From contig DATGMB010000240.1 of assembly GCA_035293845.1 (NCBI GenBank), forward strand, positions 3,762-67,761: 64,000 nt of DNA, written 5' to 3'. Source of the stretch: DATGMB01 sp035293845. GTDB taxonomy: Bacteria > Acidobacteriota > Terriglobia > Bryobacterales > Bryobacteraceae. Each line of letters opens with the position of its first letter. Within the stretch, counting starts at the first letter, position 1. Position numbers and translations under genes: made by a program. The notes under the pieces are model-generated. The model searched no databases. It worked only from the letters and a program-made list of their open reading frames with translations, and was not told the DNA's origin. Below are positions 8,015 through 16,795 of this stretch, piece after piece.

Positions 8015-9694
8015 ATGAGGTTTCTCGCGCCGCTCGTCCTATTTCTGTCTATGGCAGGCCATTCGCAGGACCGCTCGCAGGCGCGGTCGATGGTGATGAC
8101 GGACCGCGGGATCGTGGCGACCAGCCAGACGCTCGCGTCGCAGGCCGGCGCGCAGGTGCTGGCGCGGGGCGGTTCGGCGATGGATGCGGCCATCGCGGCC
8201 AATGCGGTGCTCGGCGTGGTGGAGCCGGAAAGCTGCGGGTTGGGCGGCGACCTGTTCGCGATTTACTGGGAGGCGAAGACCGGAAAGATTACGGGGATCA
8301 ACGCCAGCGGCTGGGCGCCGCGCGCGCTTTCGATCGATTTTCTGAAATCGCTCGGCAATAAAGAGATGCCGCAGGAGGGCATCCAATCGGTGACCGTGCC
8401 GGGAGCGGCGGATGGCTGTGAGAAGCTGCATCAGCGCTTCGGCAAACTGCCGTGGAAGGACCTGTTCCAACCCGCGATCTATTATGCCGAGCACGGCTAC
8501 CCCGTGACGGAAATAATCGCGGCGGCGTGGAGGATGGAGGAGGCGAAACTGGCCAAGGATGCCAACGCCTCGAAGATCCTGCTGCACAATGGCGCGGCAC
8601 CGCGGGCGGGAGAGGTGTTTCGCGATCCGCAGATGGCGGCGGCGTACCGGCTGCTGGCTACAGAGGGCGCGGCGGCGTTTTACCGCGGCGCGATCGCCAA
8701 GGCCATCCTGCGAACGAGCGAGCGGCTGGGCGGCAAGATGGAGGCGGCGGACCTGAGCGAGTTCCAGTCCGAATGGGTTGAGCCGCTTTCCACCGATTAT
8801 CACGGCTGGAAGGTGTACGAGCTGCCGCCGAGCGGGCAGGGGATCGCGGCGCTCGAGATGCTGAACCTGTTCTCGCTGTTTCCCCTGGCGACGCTTCCGC
8901 CGCGCGGCGTCGAGGAAGTGCACGTGCAGATGGAGGCGCAGAAGCTGGCCTACGCGGATCTCGAGCGTTACGTGGCGGACATGCGCTTCAGCCAGGTGCC
9001 GGTGGCCGGGATGCTCTCGATGGATTACGCGCGGGAGCGGGCAAAGCGGATCGATCGCGAGAAAGCCAGCGCGTGCGTGGCGGAGCCGGGACATCCGCCG
9101 GGGGTGCCAGCGGGGAACACGATTTACCTTTCGGTGGTGGATAAAGACGGCAACATCGCGTCGCTGATCCAGAGCCTGTACCAGCACTTCGGCTCGGGCG
9201 TGGTGGTGGATGACTACGGCTTCGCGCTGCAGAACCGCGGCGGGCTGTTCGAGATGAATCCGGCGCATCCCAATGCGCTGGCCGGGCGGAAACGCCCGTT
9301 CCACACGATCATTCCGGCGTTCATGGAGAAGGGCGACATCCACATGGGCTTCGGAATCATGGGCGGGCTGAACCAGGCGCAGGCGCACGCGCAGTTCGTT
9401 TCCAACGTGGTCGACCACGGGATGAACATCCAGATGGCGCTCGAGGCGCCGCGGTTCACCCGGATCAAGTTCGGCGACTGCGAGTTTTCCGTGGAGAGCC
9501 GCTTCGCGCCGGCGGTGATTACCGGGCTCGTGGGGAAGGGCCACAAACTGAAGGTGCTGGGTGAATTTGCGAGCGACGTGGGCGGCGGGCAGGCCGTGAT
9601 CCACGATGCGAAAACGGGCGTGAACTACGGCGCGTCCGACCCGCGCAAGGACGGGGCCGCGGTGCCCGAGCCGGCGCCGTATTTCGGGCAGTAA
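8015..9694 (+). CDS. ggt: Gamma-glutamyltransferase
   Basis: The 559-residue precursor begins with a Sec signal peptide (about residues 1-18, ending GHSQ) and has the Ntn-hydrolase fold of gamma-glutamyltranspeptidases. The predicted autocatalytic nucleophile is Thr369 in GNTIYLSVVDKDGN, aligned with the TTHYSVVD motif that starts the small subunit in known enzymes. The large-subunit start has GIVATSQTLASQAG and GGSAMDAAIAAN, typical of the family. It would transfer or hydrolyse gamma-glutamyl groups of glutathione or similar peptides in the periplasm. The ATG at 8015 is chosen over an upstream TTG (7997) because it directly opens the signal peptide. It is convergent with the biotin carrier gene. 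Confidence 0.93.
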   Translation: MRFLAPLVLFLSMAGHSQDRSQARSMVMTDRGIVATSQTLASQAGAQVLARGGSAMDAAIAANAVLGVVEPESCGLGGDLFAIYWEAKTGKITGINASGWAPRALSIDFLKSLGNKEMPQEGIQSVTVPGAADGCEKLHQRFGKLPWKDLFQPAIYYAEHGYPVTEIIAAAWRMEEAKLAKDANASKILLHNGAAPRAGEVFRDPQMAAAYRLLATEGAAAFYRGAIAKAILRTSERLGGKMEAADLSEFQSEWVEPLSTDYHGWKVYELPPSGQGIAALEMLNLFSLFPLATLPPRGVEEVHVQMEAQKLAYADLERYVADMRFSQVPVAGMLSMDYARERAKRIDREKASACVAEPGHPPGVPAGNTIYLSVVDKDGNIASLIQSLYQHFGSGVVVDDYGFALQNRGGLFEMNPAHPNALAGRKRPFHTIIPAFMEKGDIHMGFGIMGGLNQAQAHAQFVSNVVDHGMNIQMALEAPRFTRIKFGDCEFSVESRFAPAVITGLVGKGHKLKVLGEFASDVGGGQAVIHDAKTGVNYGASDPRKDGAAVPEPAPYFGQ

Positions 9695-9778
9695 GACACC
9701 TCGCGCCGATGACGCCGGCTCACCGATGAGCCACTTGAATCCGGATCTGACTGATTTTAAAGGGGCGAATTTTGCCAA

Positions 9779-9797
9779 GTGGATCATCATGATCCAC
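9779..9797. terminator. Perfect palindrome between convergent genes, possible bidirectional terminator
   Basis: GTGGATCAT-C-ATGATCCAC is a 9-1-9 inverted repeat in the 122-base gap between the convergent ggt and biotin-carrier genes. It would fold as a hairpin with a 3-base loop. A strong U-tract is absent on both sides, so a terminator role is inferred from position; it could also be a protein-binding site. Confidence 0.4.
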
Positions 9798-9816
9798 CTC
9801 GCGGCTCGGGGGCGGG

Positions 9817-10317
9817 CTATTCGATGGTCGCCAAGACCTCGCCGGCCGCGACCGCCGCGCCCTCTTTCACCGCGATCGACGCCACTTTTCCGGCGCGGGG
9901 CGCCTTCATTTCGTTCTGCATTTTCATGGCTTCGACGACCATCAGGCCCTGGCCGGCTTCGACTGCGTCGCCGACTGCGGCGAGGACGCGGACCACTTTG
10001 CCGGGCATCGGCGCGGAAACGGTCTGGACGCCGCCGGCGCCGGCTGTGCCGGAACGGCGGCGGAAGCGGCGCGGGTCGCGCACCTCGATCTCGAAGCGAT
10101 AGCCTTCGATCGCGACGACCAGGCTCCCGGCGCGCTCCTCGACGCGGGCTTCGTAAGACCGGCCGTCCATGAGGATGGAATAGACGCCGGGCTCGGGCGT
10201 TTCCACCTGCGCCGCGCGCTCGGGTCCTTCGCCGAGCCGGAAGCGGCAATCGGGCGCGGGGGCGAGGATCTCGATGGAATCCTCCGGGCCGGCGTTGACT
10301 GTGAGTGCGAGTTTCAT
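9817..10317 (-). CDS. Biotin/lipoyl-attachment domain protein (biotin carboxyl carrier)
   Basis: The 166-residue protein ends in a biotinyl domain (about 98-166) with the biotin-accepting Lys132 in EAMKMQNE. The N-terminal half is a small beta-rich region like the linker seen in the alpha subunits of propionyl- and methylcrotonyl-CoA carboxylases. It overlaps the biotin carboxylase by 4 bases (ATGA), so the two are translationally coupled and form a split alpha subunit. No carboxyltransferase gene is in the window, so the acyl-CoA substrate is unknown. An acyl-CoA carboxylase other than the housekeeping acetyl-CoA carboxylase is plausible because of the linker domain. Confidence 0.9.
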   Translation of the reverse strand: MKLALTVNAGPEDSIEILAPAPDCRFRLGEGPERAAQVETPEPGVYSILMDGRSYEARVEERAGSLVVAIEGYRFEIEVRDPRRFRRRSGTAGAGGVQTVSAPMPGKVVRVLAAVGDAVEAGQGLMVVEAMKMQNEMKAPRAGKVASIAVKEGAAVAAGEVLATIE

Positions 10318-11804
10318 CGGAGCAGTTCGCTCCTGCCGGCTTCAAGCCAGCGGCTGGCTGGGGCTGCGGGTGCCGGAGAGGGCGCGGACGCGGCGGCATG
10401 GAGGGCCGCGGCAAGCGCGGCCACGGCGGCCAGTTCGGGCGGCGGCGCGGGCGGCGCGGTGCGGGCGAAGAATTCGTCGATGAAGCCGGTGTGCAGGTTG
10501 CCGGCGCGGAATTCGGGGTCTTCGAGGATCTGGCGGAAGAAGCCGATATTGGTGCGGATGCCGCCGACTTCATACTCGCGGAGCGCGCGCAGCATGCGGC
10601 CGATGGCCTCCTCCCGCGTTCCGGCCCACACCGCGAGCTTGGCGAGCAGCGGGTCGTATTCCATGGGGACGGTCCAGCCCTCATAGACGCAGCCATCGAG
10701 ACGGATGCCGGGGCCGAGCGGCCGCGTGAGGCGGGTCAGCCTGCCGGGGGAAGGGAGAAAGTTGTTGTACGGATCTTCGGCGTAGATGCGGCACTCGATG
10801 GCGGAGCCGGTCCAGCGGACGTCGTCCTGGCGAATCGTGAGATGCCCGCCCGCGGCGATTTCGACCTGGAGGCGGACGAGGTCGAGGCCGGTCGCCAGTT
10901 CCGTGATGGGGTGCTCGACCTGCAGCCGCGTGTTCATCTCGAGGAAGTAAAAGCGTCGGTCCCGATCGACGAGGAATTCCACGGTGCCCGCATTGTAGTA
11001 ACCCGCGGCGCAGGCGGCGCGGACGGCGGCCTCGCCCATGGCGCGGCGCAGTTCGGGATGTTGCGCGACCAGCGGCGAGGGGCATTCCTCGATGACCTTC
11101 TGATGGCGGCGCTGGATCGAGCATTCGCGCTCGCCCAGGTGGATCATGTGGCCGTAGCGGTCGCCGAGAACCTGGATTTCGATGTGGCGCGGGCGCTCGA
11201 TCAGCTTTTCGACATAGAGCGCAGGATCGCGGAAGGCGCGTTCGGCTTCGCTCGCCGCATTGCGGAACGCGGATTCGAGGTCGGATTCCCGGTCGACACG
11301 GCGCATGCCCTTGCCGCCGCCGCCGGACACGGCCTTGAGGAGCACCGGGTAACCGTGGGTAGCGGCGAAGGCGCGGGTCTCTTCGAAGGTGATGCTGCGA
11401 TCGGTCCCCGGGACGACCGGGGCGCCGCCGGCGATGGCGGTCCGGCGCGCGGCGGTCTTCGATCCCATGGCGCGGATCGAGGCGGCGGAAGGCCCGATGA
11501 AGACGATCCCGGTGTCCTCGCAGGCGGCGGCGAAATCGGCGTTCTCGCTGAGGAATCCGTAGCCGGGGTGAATGGCTTCGGCGCCGTGCCGGCGGGCGGC
11601 ATCGAGAATGCGGTCGATGCGGAGATAGCTTTCGGACGAGGGCGCGGGCCCGATGTGTTCGGCTTCATCGGCCATGCGGACGTGGAGCGAGGTGCGGTCG
11701 GCGTCGGAGAAGACGGCCACGGAGGAGATGCCCATTTCGCGGAGCGTGCGGATCACACGGACGGCGATCTCGCCGCGGTTGGCGACCAGGACCTTGCGGA
11801 ACAC
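10314..11804 (-). CDS. accC: Biotin carboxylase subunit of an acyl-CoA carboxylase
   Basis: The 496-residue protein is an ATP-grasp biotin carboxylase that carboxylates biotin with bicarbonate and ATP. It opens with FRKVLVANRGEIAVRVIRT, carries HPGYGFLSENADFA, the glycine-rich ATP loop SGGGGKGMR, and the catalytic stretch EMNTRLQVEHPITELATG. The C-terminal domain is complete, with a roughly 30-residue Ala/Pro-rich tail after it. The start is GTG 11804; a TACAAT box 6 bases upstream (11811-11816) suggests a leaderless message. It is divergent from the Fur-type regulator and co-translated with the biotin carrier downstream. Confidence 0.93.
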   Translation of the reverse strand: MFRKVLVANRGEIAVRVIRTLREMGISSVAVFSDADRTSLHVRMADEAEHIGPAPSSESYLRIDRILDAARRHGAEAIHPGYGFLSENADFAAACEDTGIVFIGPSAASIRAMGSKTAARRTAIAGGAPVVPGTDRSITFEETRAFAATHGYPVLLKAVSGGGGKGMRRVDRESDLESAFRNAASEAERAFRDPALYVEKLIERPRHIEIQVLGDRYGHMIHLGERECSIQRRHQKVIEECPSPLVAQHPELRRAMGEAAVRAACAAGYYNAGTVEFLVDRDRRFYFLEMNTRLQVEHPITELATGLDLVRLQVEIAAGGHLTIRQDDVRWTGSAIECRIYAEDPYNNFLPSPGRLTRLTRPLGPGIRLDGCVYEGWTVPMEYDPLLAKLAVWAGTREEAIGRMLRALREYEVGGIRTNIGFFRQILEDPEFRAGNLHTGFIDEFFARTAPPAPPPELAAVAALAAALHAAASAPSPAPAAPASRWLEAGRSELLR

Positions 11805-11810
11805 GTGGAG

Positions 11811-11849
11811 ATTGTAACAGGCGTGCGGGCAATTCGAGCCTGCTAGAAT
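11811..11849. promoter_or_regulatory. Divergent pair of candidate -10 boxes for leaderless messages
   Basis: TACAAT on the minus strand (11811-11816) lies 6 bases from the accC GTG, and TAGAAT on the plus strand (11844-11849) lies 8 bases from the Fur-family ATG. Neither gene has a Shine-Dalgarno. The short shared region means a regulator bound here could affect both genes. Confidence 0.4.
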
Positions 11850-11857
11850 TGACTTCC

Positions 11858-12400
11858 ATGGCCCTGGACTCGATAGAAGGATCGCTCAAAGAGCGGGGCG
11901 TCCGGCTGACGCGGCAGCGGCAGATTCTCCTGGACCTGATCGACAAAACGGGCGAGCATCTCGACGCCGAGCGGCTCTACCAGATGGCCAAGGAGAAAGA
12001 CCCCAAGCTGAACCGCGTGACCGTTTACCGCACGCTGAAGATGCTGAAGGCCGGCGGGCTGGTCGATGAGCTGGACCTGATGCACTACGCGGGCGACCAG
12101 CATTATTACGAGACGCGGCGGAAACAGGAGCACGCGCACGTCGTCTGCCTGCGCTGCGGCAAGGTGGAGGAGTTTTTCGGCGAGCCGCTGCAGCGGCTGC
12201 GCAAGCAGATCGAGAGCCACTTCGGTTTCCAGGTTTTGCTGGCGCGGACCGAGGTGGGGGGCTATTGCGCGCACTGTCAGACGCTGCGCTCGCGCGAAGT
12301 GGAGGACATCCGCCGTTCGGAGGAGGCTCAGGAGACGGCCGGCGCATCGCGGAACCGGACGGCGCGGCCGCGGGCGCGTGCGAGCCGGACGCGCCGCTGA
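11858..12400 (+). CDS. Fur family transcriptional regulator
   Basis: The 180-residue protein has a winged-helix DNA-binding half (LTRQRQILLDLI ... NRVTVYRTLKML) and a C-terminal dimerisation half with metal sites. The structural zinc cysteine pairs are Cys97/Cys100 (CLRC) and Cys137/Cys140 (CAHC). EHAHVVCLRC is the usual Fur/PerR regulatory-site region. The last 35 residues are a low-complexity Arg/Ala tail not typical of Fur. Whether it senses iron, zinc, manganese or peroxide cannot be decided. ATG 11858 is preferred over TTG 11849. Its stop TGA overlaps the ATG of the phosphatase gene (TGATG), so the two are coupled. Confidence 0.88.
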   Translation: MALDSIEGSLKERGVRLTRQRQILLDLIDKTGEHLDAERLYQMAKEKDPKLNRVTVYRTLKMLKAGGLVDELDLMHYAGDQHYYETRRKQEHAHVVCLRCGKVEEFFGEPLQRLRKQIESHFGFQVLLARTEVGGYCAHCQTLRSREVEDIRRSEEAQETAGASRNRTARPRARASRTRR

Positions 12401-14091
12401 TGCCGGGCGAATCGGGGGGGGAGAGCCGGCCGGCCGCCGGCGCGGAGGCGGCGTCGCTGATCGTCGTGGATCCGAGCGGGCACCGGTCGCGGGTGGCGAT
12501 CGAGCCGCTGCCCTTCCGCATCGGCCGGCACGCCGAGAACCACCTGATCCTGCGGGACAGCCGGGCCTCGCGCACACACGCCCGCATCGTGGCCGAGGGC
12601 GGCGAATACTGGCTGGAGGATTGCGGCAGCCGCCACGGCACGTTTCTGAACGGCCGGCGCGTGGCTCGCGCGGCGCTGCGCAACGCCGACCGCATCGATT
12701 TCGGCGCGCCGGACTCCTACCAGCTCATCTTCGCGCTGGACGCGGCGGAGATGCGGCGGCTGATGGAGCAGATCGCCGCGCCGGAGGGCCACCCAGGCCA
12801 AGGGGTGGGCGCGAACATGGCCAAGCTGCGCGCCATCCTGGATCTGGCGCGCACGCTGCAGAGCTCGTTTTCCGTGGATGACGTGCTGGCGCAGGTCGTC
12901 GACGCGGCGCTTGCGGTCACGGGCACCGAGCGCGGCTTCCTGATGCTGCGCACGGCGCAGGGTCTCGAGACGCGCGTGGCGCGGCACCGCAGGGGGCACA
13001 AGCTGCGGGAGGACGATCTGCGCGTGCCGCGCGAAGTCCTGCACCGGGCGCTCCAGCACCGGCGCGAGCTGCTTTCCATGAACTTCGACCCGGTATCGGC
13101 CGGGACGACGGCGCAGAACAGCATCGCGGACCTCGAGCTGCGCAGCGTGGTGTGCGTCCCGCTGGTGCGCATCCGGGCGGGGCAGGGCGATGCGACCAGC
13201 GTGCTGAAGGCCGGCGCGGAAACGGTCGGGCTGCTCTACATGGATTCGCGCGTGGCGGCGGCGGACCTGGCGGGCGGCAACCGGGAACTGCTGCAGACGC
13301 TCGCCATCGAAGCGTCCACGGTGCTCGAAAACGCGCGGCTGCTCGAAGAGGAGCGCGCCAAGCAGCAGATGGAAGAGGAGCTGCGGCTGGCGCGCACGAT
13401 CCAGCAAAGTCTGCTGCCGGGCCGGGTGCCGGAGGGCGGCTGGCTGCGCGCGGCCGGCAGCAGCGTGGCTTCGCGCCAGGTCGGCGGGGACTACTTCGAT
13501 GTGACGAACGTGGCGCCGCACTGCTGGTCCGCGGTGGTGGCGGATGTATCGGGAAAGGGCGTGGCCTCGGCGCTGCTTGCGTCCCTGATCCAGGGAGCGC
13601 TGATCGCGGCGACGGATCACCCGGCAGCGCTGGGACATCGCACGGAGCGGCTCAACCGCTTCCTGCTGGACCGCACCGGCGGGGAAAAGTACGCGACGGT
13701 CTTCTACTGCCTCATTATGGAGAACGGCGCGCTGCATTACGTGAATGCGGGGCATTGCGCGCCGCTGCTCGTGCGGCCGGACGGCGCGCATCGCACGCTG
13801 GAGGCGACGGCCATGCCGGTGGGGATGCTGGATGGCGCGGAGTACGCGGTCGCGGCGGAGCGCCTCGAGCGCGGCGACAAGATCGTGATCTATACCGACG
13901 GCGTCAGCGAAGCGCAGAACACGGCCGGCGAATACTTCGGCAAGCGCCGGATTCGGGAGGTCGCGGCGGCGCATGCTGGGGCGGGGTGCGCGGACGTCCA
14001 CCGGGCGCTTCAGGACGCCGTGGCGGCATTCACCGAAGGCGCGGCGCAGACGGACGATATCACGCTGCTGGTGCTGGAATACGCGGGGTAG
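12400..14091 (+). CDS. FHA-GAF-PP2C (SpoIIE/RsbU-type) serine phosphatase
   Basis: The 563-residue protein combines an FHA domain (about 19-105, with RIGRHAENHLILRD, SRTHARI and SRHGTFLNG), a GAF domain (about 150-325) and a SpoIIE/PP2C phosphatase domain (about 360-560). The phosphatase metal motifs are visible: VGGDYFDV, VVADVSGKGVASAL, YTDGVSEAQN and QTDDITLLVLEY. FHA domains bind phosphothreonine, so the protein likely reads Ser/Thr kinase signalling and dephosphorylates an anti-sigma-factor antagonist. ATG 12400, overlapping the Fur stop, is chosen over an upstream in-frame TTG at 12265 because it starts just before the FHA domain. No partner antagonist or kinase gene is adjacent. Confidence 0.9.
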   Translation: MPGESGGESRPAAGAEAASLIVVDPSGHRSRVAIEPLPFRIGRHAENHLILRDSRASRTHARIVAEGGEYWLEDCGSRHGTFLNGRRVARAALRNADRIDFGAPDSYQLIFALDAAEMRRLMEQIAAPEGHPGQGVGANMAKLRAILDLARTLQSSFSVDDVLAQVVDAALAVTGTERGFLMLRTAQGLETRVARHRRGHKLREDDLRVPREVLHRALQHRRELLSMNFDPVSAGTTAQNSIADLELRSVVCVPLVRIRAGQGDATSVLKAGAETVGLLYMDSRVAAADLAGGNRELLQTLAIEASTVLENARLLEEERAKQQMEEELRLARTIQQSLLPGRVPEGGWLRAAGSSVASRQVGGDYFDVTNVAPHCWSAVVADVSGKGVASALLASLIQGALIAATDHPAALGHRTERLNRFLLDRTGGEKYATVFYCLIMENGALHYVNAGHCAPLLVRPDGAHRTLEATAMPVGMLDGAEYAVAAERLERGDKIVIYTDGVSEAQNTAGEYFGKRRIREVAAAHAGAGCADVHRALQDAVAAFTEGAAQTDDITLLVLEYAG

Positions 14092-14098
14092 AACCGCT

Positions 14099-14932
14099 AT
14101 GTACGCGGGACGCATCGTCGCGCTGGACTTCCGAATGCCAGAGAAGCTAAAGATTTTGATTACAGGCGCGGCACGTGGCATAGGAATGGCAACGGCGCAG
14201 GTACTTGCCAACCGAGGGCATTCCGTCGTTGCCACCGACATATCCCCGTTGAGTGGATTGCAAGGCATCCAGGCACATATGCTCGATGTCACCAGCGATG
14301 ACTCCGTGGCGCAGTGCCTTAAAGAGGTTGGTCCGCTCGATGCAATCGTCAACAACGCAGCAATATTTGTTGGCGGAGGTCCGGTGGAAGGCTATCCACT
14401 GGATCGTTTCCGACAGACGTTCGAGACAAACACGCTCGGCGCGTTGCGCGTAATCCAGGCGGTGTTGCCCGCCTGGCGAAAGCGGGGTTCCGGCGTCATC
14501 GTGAATGTATCGAGTGTGAACGGCCGAGTCTCCTCGCCGCTCCGAGCAGCGTACAGCGCCTCCAAGTTCGCGCTCGAAGCCTTGACGGAGTCACTGCACC
14601 TGGAAGTCCGTCACTTTGGAATACGCAGCGTGTTAATTGAGCCCGGAGCGATCGCTACTGGCAGGAAACCGATCGAGCCTCATCAAGGACCAGCCGACTA
14701 CGCCGGACTTTGGGAGCAGTGTGCCGGAGCCGATACCAAAACGACGGGGCCAAATGGCCCACCCGGACCCGAAGTTGTTGCATTAGCTATCGCGCGTGCA
14801 ATCGAAGACCCCGCGACACCGCTCCGTGTACCGGTCGGCCAAGACGCTGAGATGATTTTGGGCTTGCGAAGAAGCCTTGACGATCAAGCATTCGAAGAGG
14901 CAATGAGAAAGGCCCTTGGGTTTACGTGGTGA
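14099..14932 (+). CDS. Short-chain dehydrogenase/reductase (classical SDR)
   Basis: The frame encodes a Rossmann-fold oxidoreductase of about 277 residues. It has the cofactor loop TGAARGIG, the NNAA motif, a catalytic Ser in VNVSSVNG and the active-site YSASK. VATDIS after the second strand suggests an Asp that would favour NAD over NADP. The start is ATG 14099 or the in-frame ATG 14135, the latter being closer to the Rossmann strand. Codon use and GC content are visibly lower than in both neighbours, which suggests acquisition. It sits alone between the phosphatase and amt and has no clear operon link. The substrate is unknown. Confidence 0.88.
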   Translation: MYAGRIVALDFRMPEKLKILITGAARGIGMATAQVLANRGHSVVATDISPLSGLQGIQAHMLDVTSDDSVAQCLKEVGPLDAIVNNAAIFVGGGPVEGYPLDRFRQTFETNTLGALRVIQAVLPAWRKRGSGVIVNVSSVNGRVSSPLRAAYSASKFALEALTESLHLEVRHFGIRSVLIEPGAIATGRKPIEPHQGPADYAGLWEQCAGADTKTTGPNGPPGPEVVALAIARAIEDPATPLRVPVGQDAEMILGLRRSLDDQAFEEAMRKALGFTW

Positions 14933-15397
14933 TGAGATGCAAGCCTCACTGACCAGGAGCGGCGTAGAGTCGCACCTGACGAAAAACGCCCGAGTATGAG
15001 ATCTGGCATGACAACCGGTCCGCGACCTGGAGCTTCCCAAGGCAAAAATTAAGGCCGGCCGGATCGCGCCTCGATTCCGGCCGGCCCTCGGCAGCGGTCC
15101 AAGCCGTCCTCGCGGCCGCTCCGATGCGGCGGGGACGGCCCTGGAGGCAATCGACAGCGCTGCCGGCGACGTTCCCTCACGTGGTTACGCCCACAGTATA
15201 CGCCGCAGTCGGACCGGTGCATCCGAATTGACGGGCTGCGCCCGTAGGACAACGCACGGATCGGGCCTCCAATTTGTCCGAAAAGAAGCGGCCGGCCATA
15301 AAAAAATCGAATCGCGGCCATTCAAACTTCTGCTTTGGCGGCCTGTGGCCGGGCGTTGGACAATGAGGCTGATACTGCGCCGCTCCATAAGGATCGT
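14933..15397. other. 465-base intergenic region upstream of amt
   Basis: No ORF with recognisable protein features lies here. The region contains one very stable GC-rich hairpin (15053-15086) and a smaller one near 15228-15242 (ACGGGC-TGC-GCCCGT). A Shine-Dalgarno-like TAAGGA stands before the amt ATG. I see no known riboswitch or glnA-type RNA motif and no clear NtrC or sigma-54 site. Confidence 0.5.
15053..15086. terminator. Strong GC hairpin, possible terminator or leader structure
   Basis: GGCCGGCCGG (15053-15062) pairs perfectly with CCGGCCGGCC (15077-15086), and the inner ATCG/CGAT can extend the stem. An A/T-rich tract lies on the left side (15045-15052), which on the minus strand reads as a U-tract after the hairpin. 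It could end antisense transcription or mark the end of the low-GC SDR insert. Confidence 0.4.
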
Positions 15398-16792
15398 ATG
15401 ATGCGACATTCCATACTATTTCGTGCGTTCTGGTTAAGTTTTGTGCCGGCCATGTTGCTGGCGCAGGGCACGCCGGACCCGCAGGCCAGGATCGCGGCGC
15501 TCGAGACCGCGGCGCGCAACGCGCAGAGCGCCGGAGACAACGCCTGGATGCTGGTGAGCTCCGCCCTGGTGCTGATGATGACCGGTCCCGGCCTGGCGCT
15601 CTTTTACGGCGGACTGGTGCGGCGCAAGAACGTGCTCGGCACCATGATGCAGAGCTTCGTGCTGATGGCCGTCGTGACGGTGCTGTGGGCGGTGGTGGGG
15701 TACAGCCTGGCTTTCGGCTCATTTTCGCCGGTCGTGGGCGATTTGCGCTATGCCTTCCTGCACAACGTCGGCGCGGCGCCGAATCCGGATTACGCGGGCA
15801 CCATTCCGCAGCAGACGTTCATGGTCTACCAGTTGATGTTCGCGATCATCACGCCGGCGCTGATTTCCGGTGCGTTCGCCGAGCGGATGAAATTCAGCGC
15901 CATGCTGCTGTTCACGGTGCTGTGGAGTCTGTTCATCTATTTCCCGATGGCGCACATGGTGTGGGGCAAGGGCGGGCTGCTGAATGCGTTTTTGGGCGGA
16001 TCGATTCCGTGCTTCGATTTCGCCGGCGGGACGGTGGTGCACATCACCTCGGGCGTTTCGGCGCTGGTGTGCGCGCTGTATCTGGGCAGGCGCCTCGGTT
16101 ACCCGTCGGTGCCGTTCAAGCCGCACAACCTGGTGCTCAGCTTCATCGGCGCCTGCCTGCTGTGGGTGGGCTGGTTCGGGTTCAACGCGGGGAGCGCGCT
16201 GGCGGCATCGAGCCTGGCGACCAGCGCATTTGTGGCGACGCATTTCGGCGCGGCGGCAGCGGCGCTGGGCTGGATGGCGGCCGAATGGATCGGGCACGGC
16301 AAGCCGAGCGTGCTGGGCGGAATCTCGGGCGCGGTCGCGGGGCTGGTGGCGATTACGCCGGCATCGGGCTTTGTGGAGCCGTTTCCGGCGCTGCTGATCG
16401 GCGCCTGCGCGGGCGTGGCCTGCTACTTCATGGTCACAGCCGTGAAGAGCAAGTTCGGGTATGACGATTCGCTCGATGCGTTCGGTGTGCACGGGGCCGG
16501 CGGAACGCTGGGGGCCATCCTCACGGGCGTGTTTGCCACCAGTGCGGTCAATGACGGGCTGAAGGATGCCGCGGGCAAGGTCCTGCCGCTGGGGCTGGTG
16601 GACGGCAAGCCGGTTCAGGTGTTATACCAAGCCGTGGGCGTGGCGATCGCGTGGGTGCTCGCCATCGTGGGGACGATTGTGATCCTGAAGATCTGCGACG
16701 CGCTGGTGGGCGTGCGGATCTCCAAGGAACAGGAGGTCGAGGGGCTCGACCTGAGCATGCACGGGGAGGAAGGATATATTTTCGAGGCGTAG
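15398..16792 (+). CDS. amt: Ammonium transporter (Amt/MEP family)
   Basis: The 464-residue protein has an N-terminal signal-like segment (MRHSILFRAFWLSFVPAM, then LLAQG) followed by about eleven membrane helices typical of Amt trimers. Conserved features include ALFYGGLVRRKNVLGTMM, the VHITSGVSALVCAL segment with a pore histidine, and the FDAFGVHGAGG-like DAFGVHGAGGTLGAI with the second pore histidine. It carries ammonium into the cell and is usually gated by PII binding. ATG 15398 is preceded by TAAGGA. The PII gene starts 3 bases after its stop, giving the standard amt-PII pair, followed by glnD. Confidence 0.95.
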   Translation: MMRHSILFRAFWLSFVPAMLLAQGTPDPQARIAALETAARNAQSAGDNAWMLVSSALVLMMTGPGLALFYGGLVRRKNVLGTMMQSFVLMAVVTVLWAVVGYSLAFGSFSPVVGDLRYAFLHNVGAAPNPDYAGTIPQQTFMVYQLMFAIITPALISGAFAERMKFSAMLLFTVLWSLFIYFPMAHMVWGKGGLLNAFLGGSIPCFDFAGGTVVHITSGVSALVCALYLGRRLGYPSVPFKPHNLVLSFIGACLLWVGWFGFNAGSALAASSLATSAFVATHFGAAAAALGWMAAEWIGHGKPSVLGGISGAVAGLVAITPASGFVEPFPALLIGACAGVACYFMVTAVKSKFGYDDSLDAFGVHGAGGTLGAILTGVFATSAVNDGLKDAAGKVLPLGLVDGKPVQVLYQAVGVAIAWVLAIVGTIVILKICDALVGVRISKEQEVEGLDLSMHGEEGYIFEA

Positions 16793-16795
16793 CTC

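Noticed and set aside
8039..10696. A 885-codon minus-strand frame across ggt and the biotin carrier
   Set aside because: It is the shadow of well-supported genes in high-GC DNA; its composition is Arg/Pro/His-rich with no conserved motif.
15053..15397. A riboswitch or glnA-type RNA before amt
   Set aside because: I could not find the conserved core of any known riboswitch; only generic hairpins are visible, so I report the region without a name.
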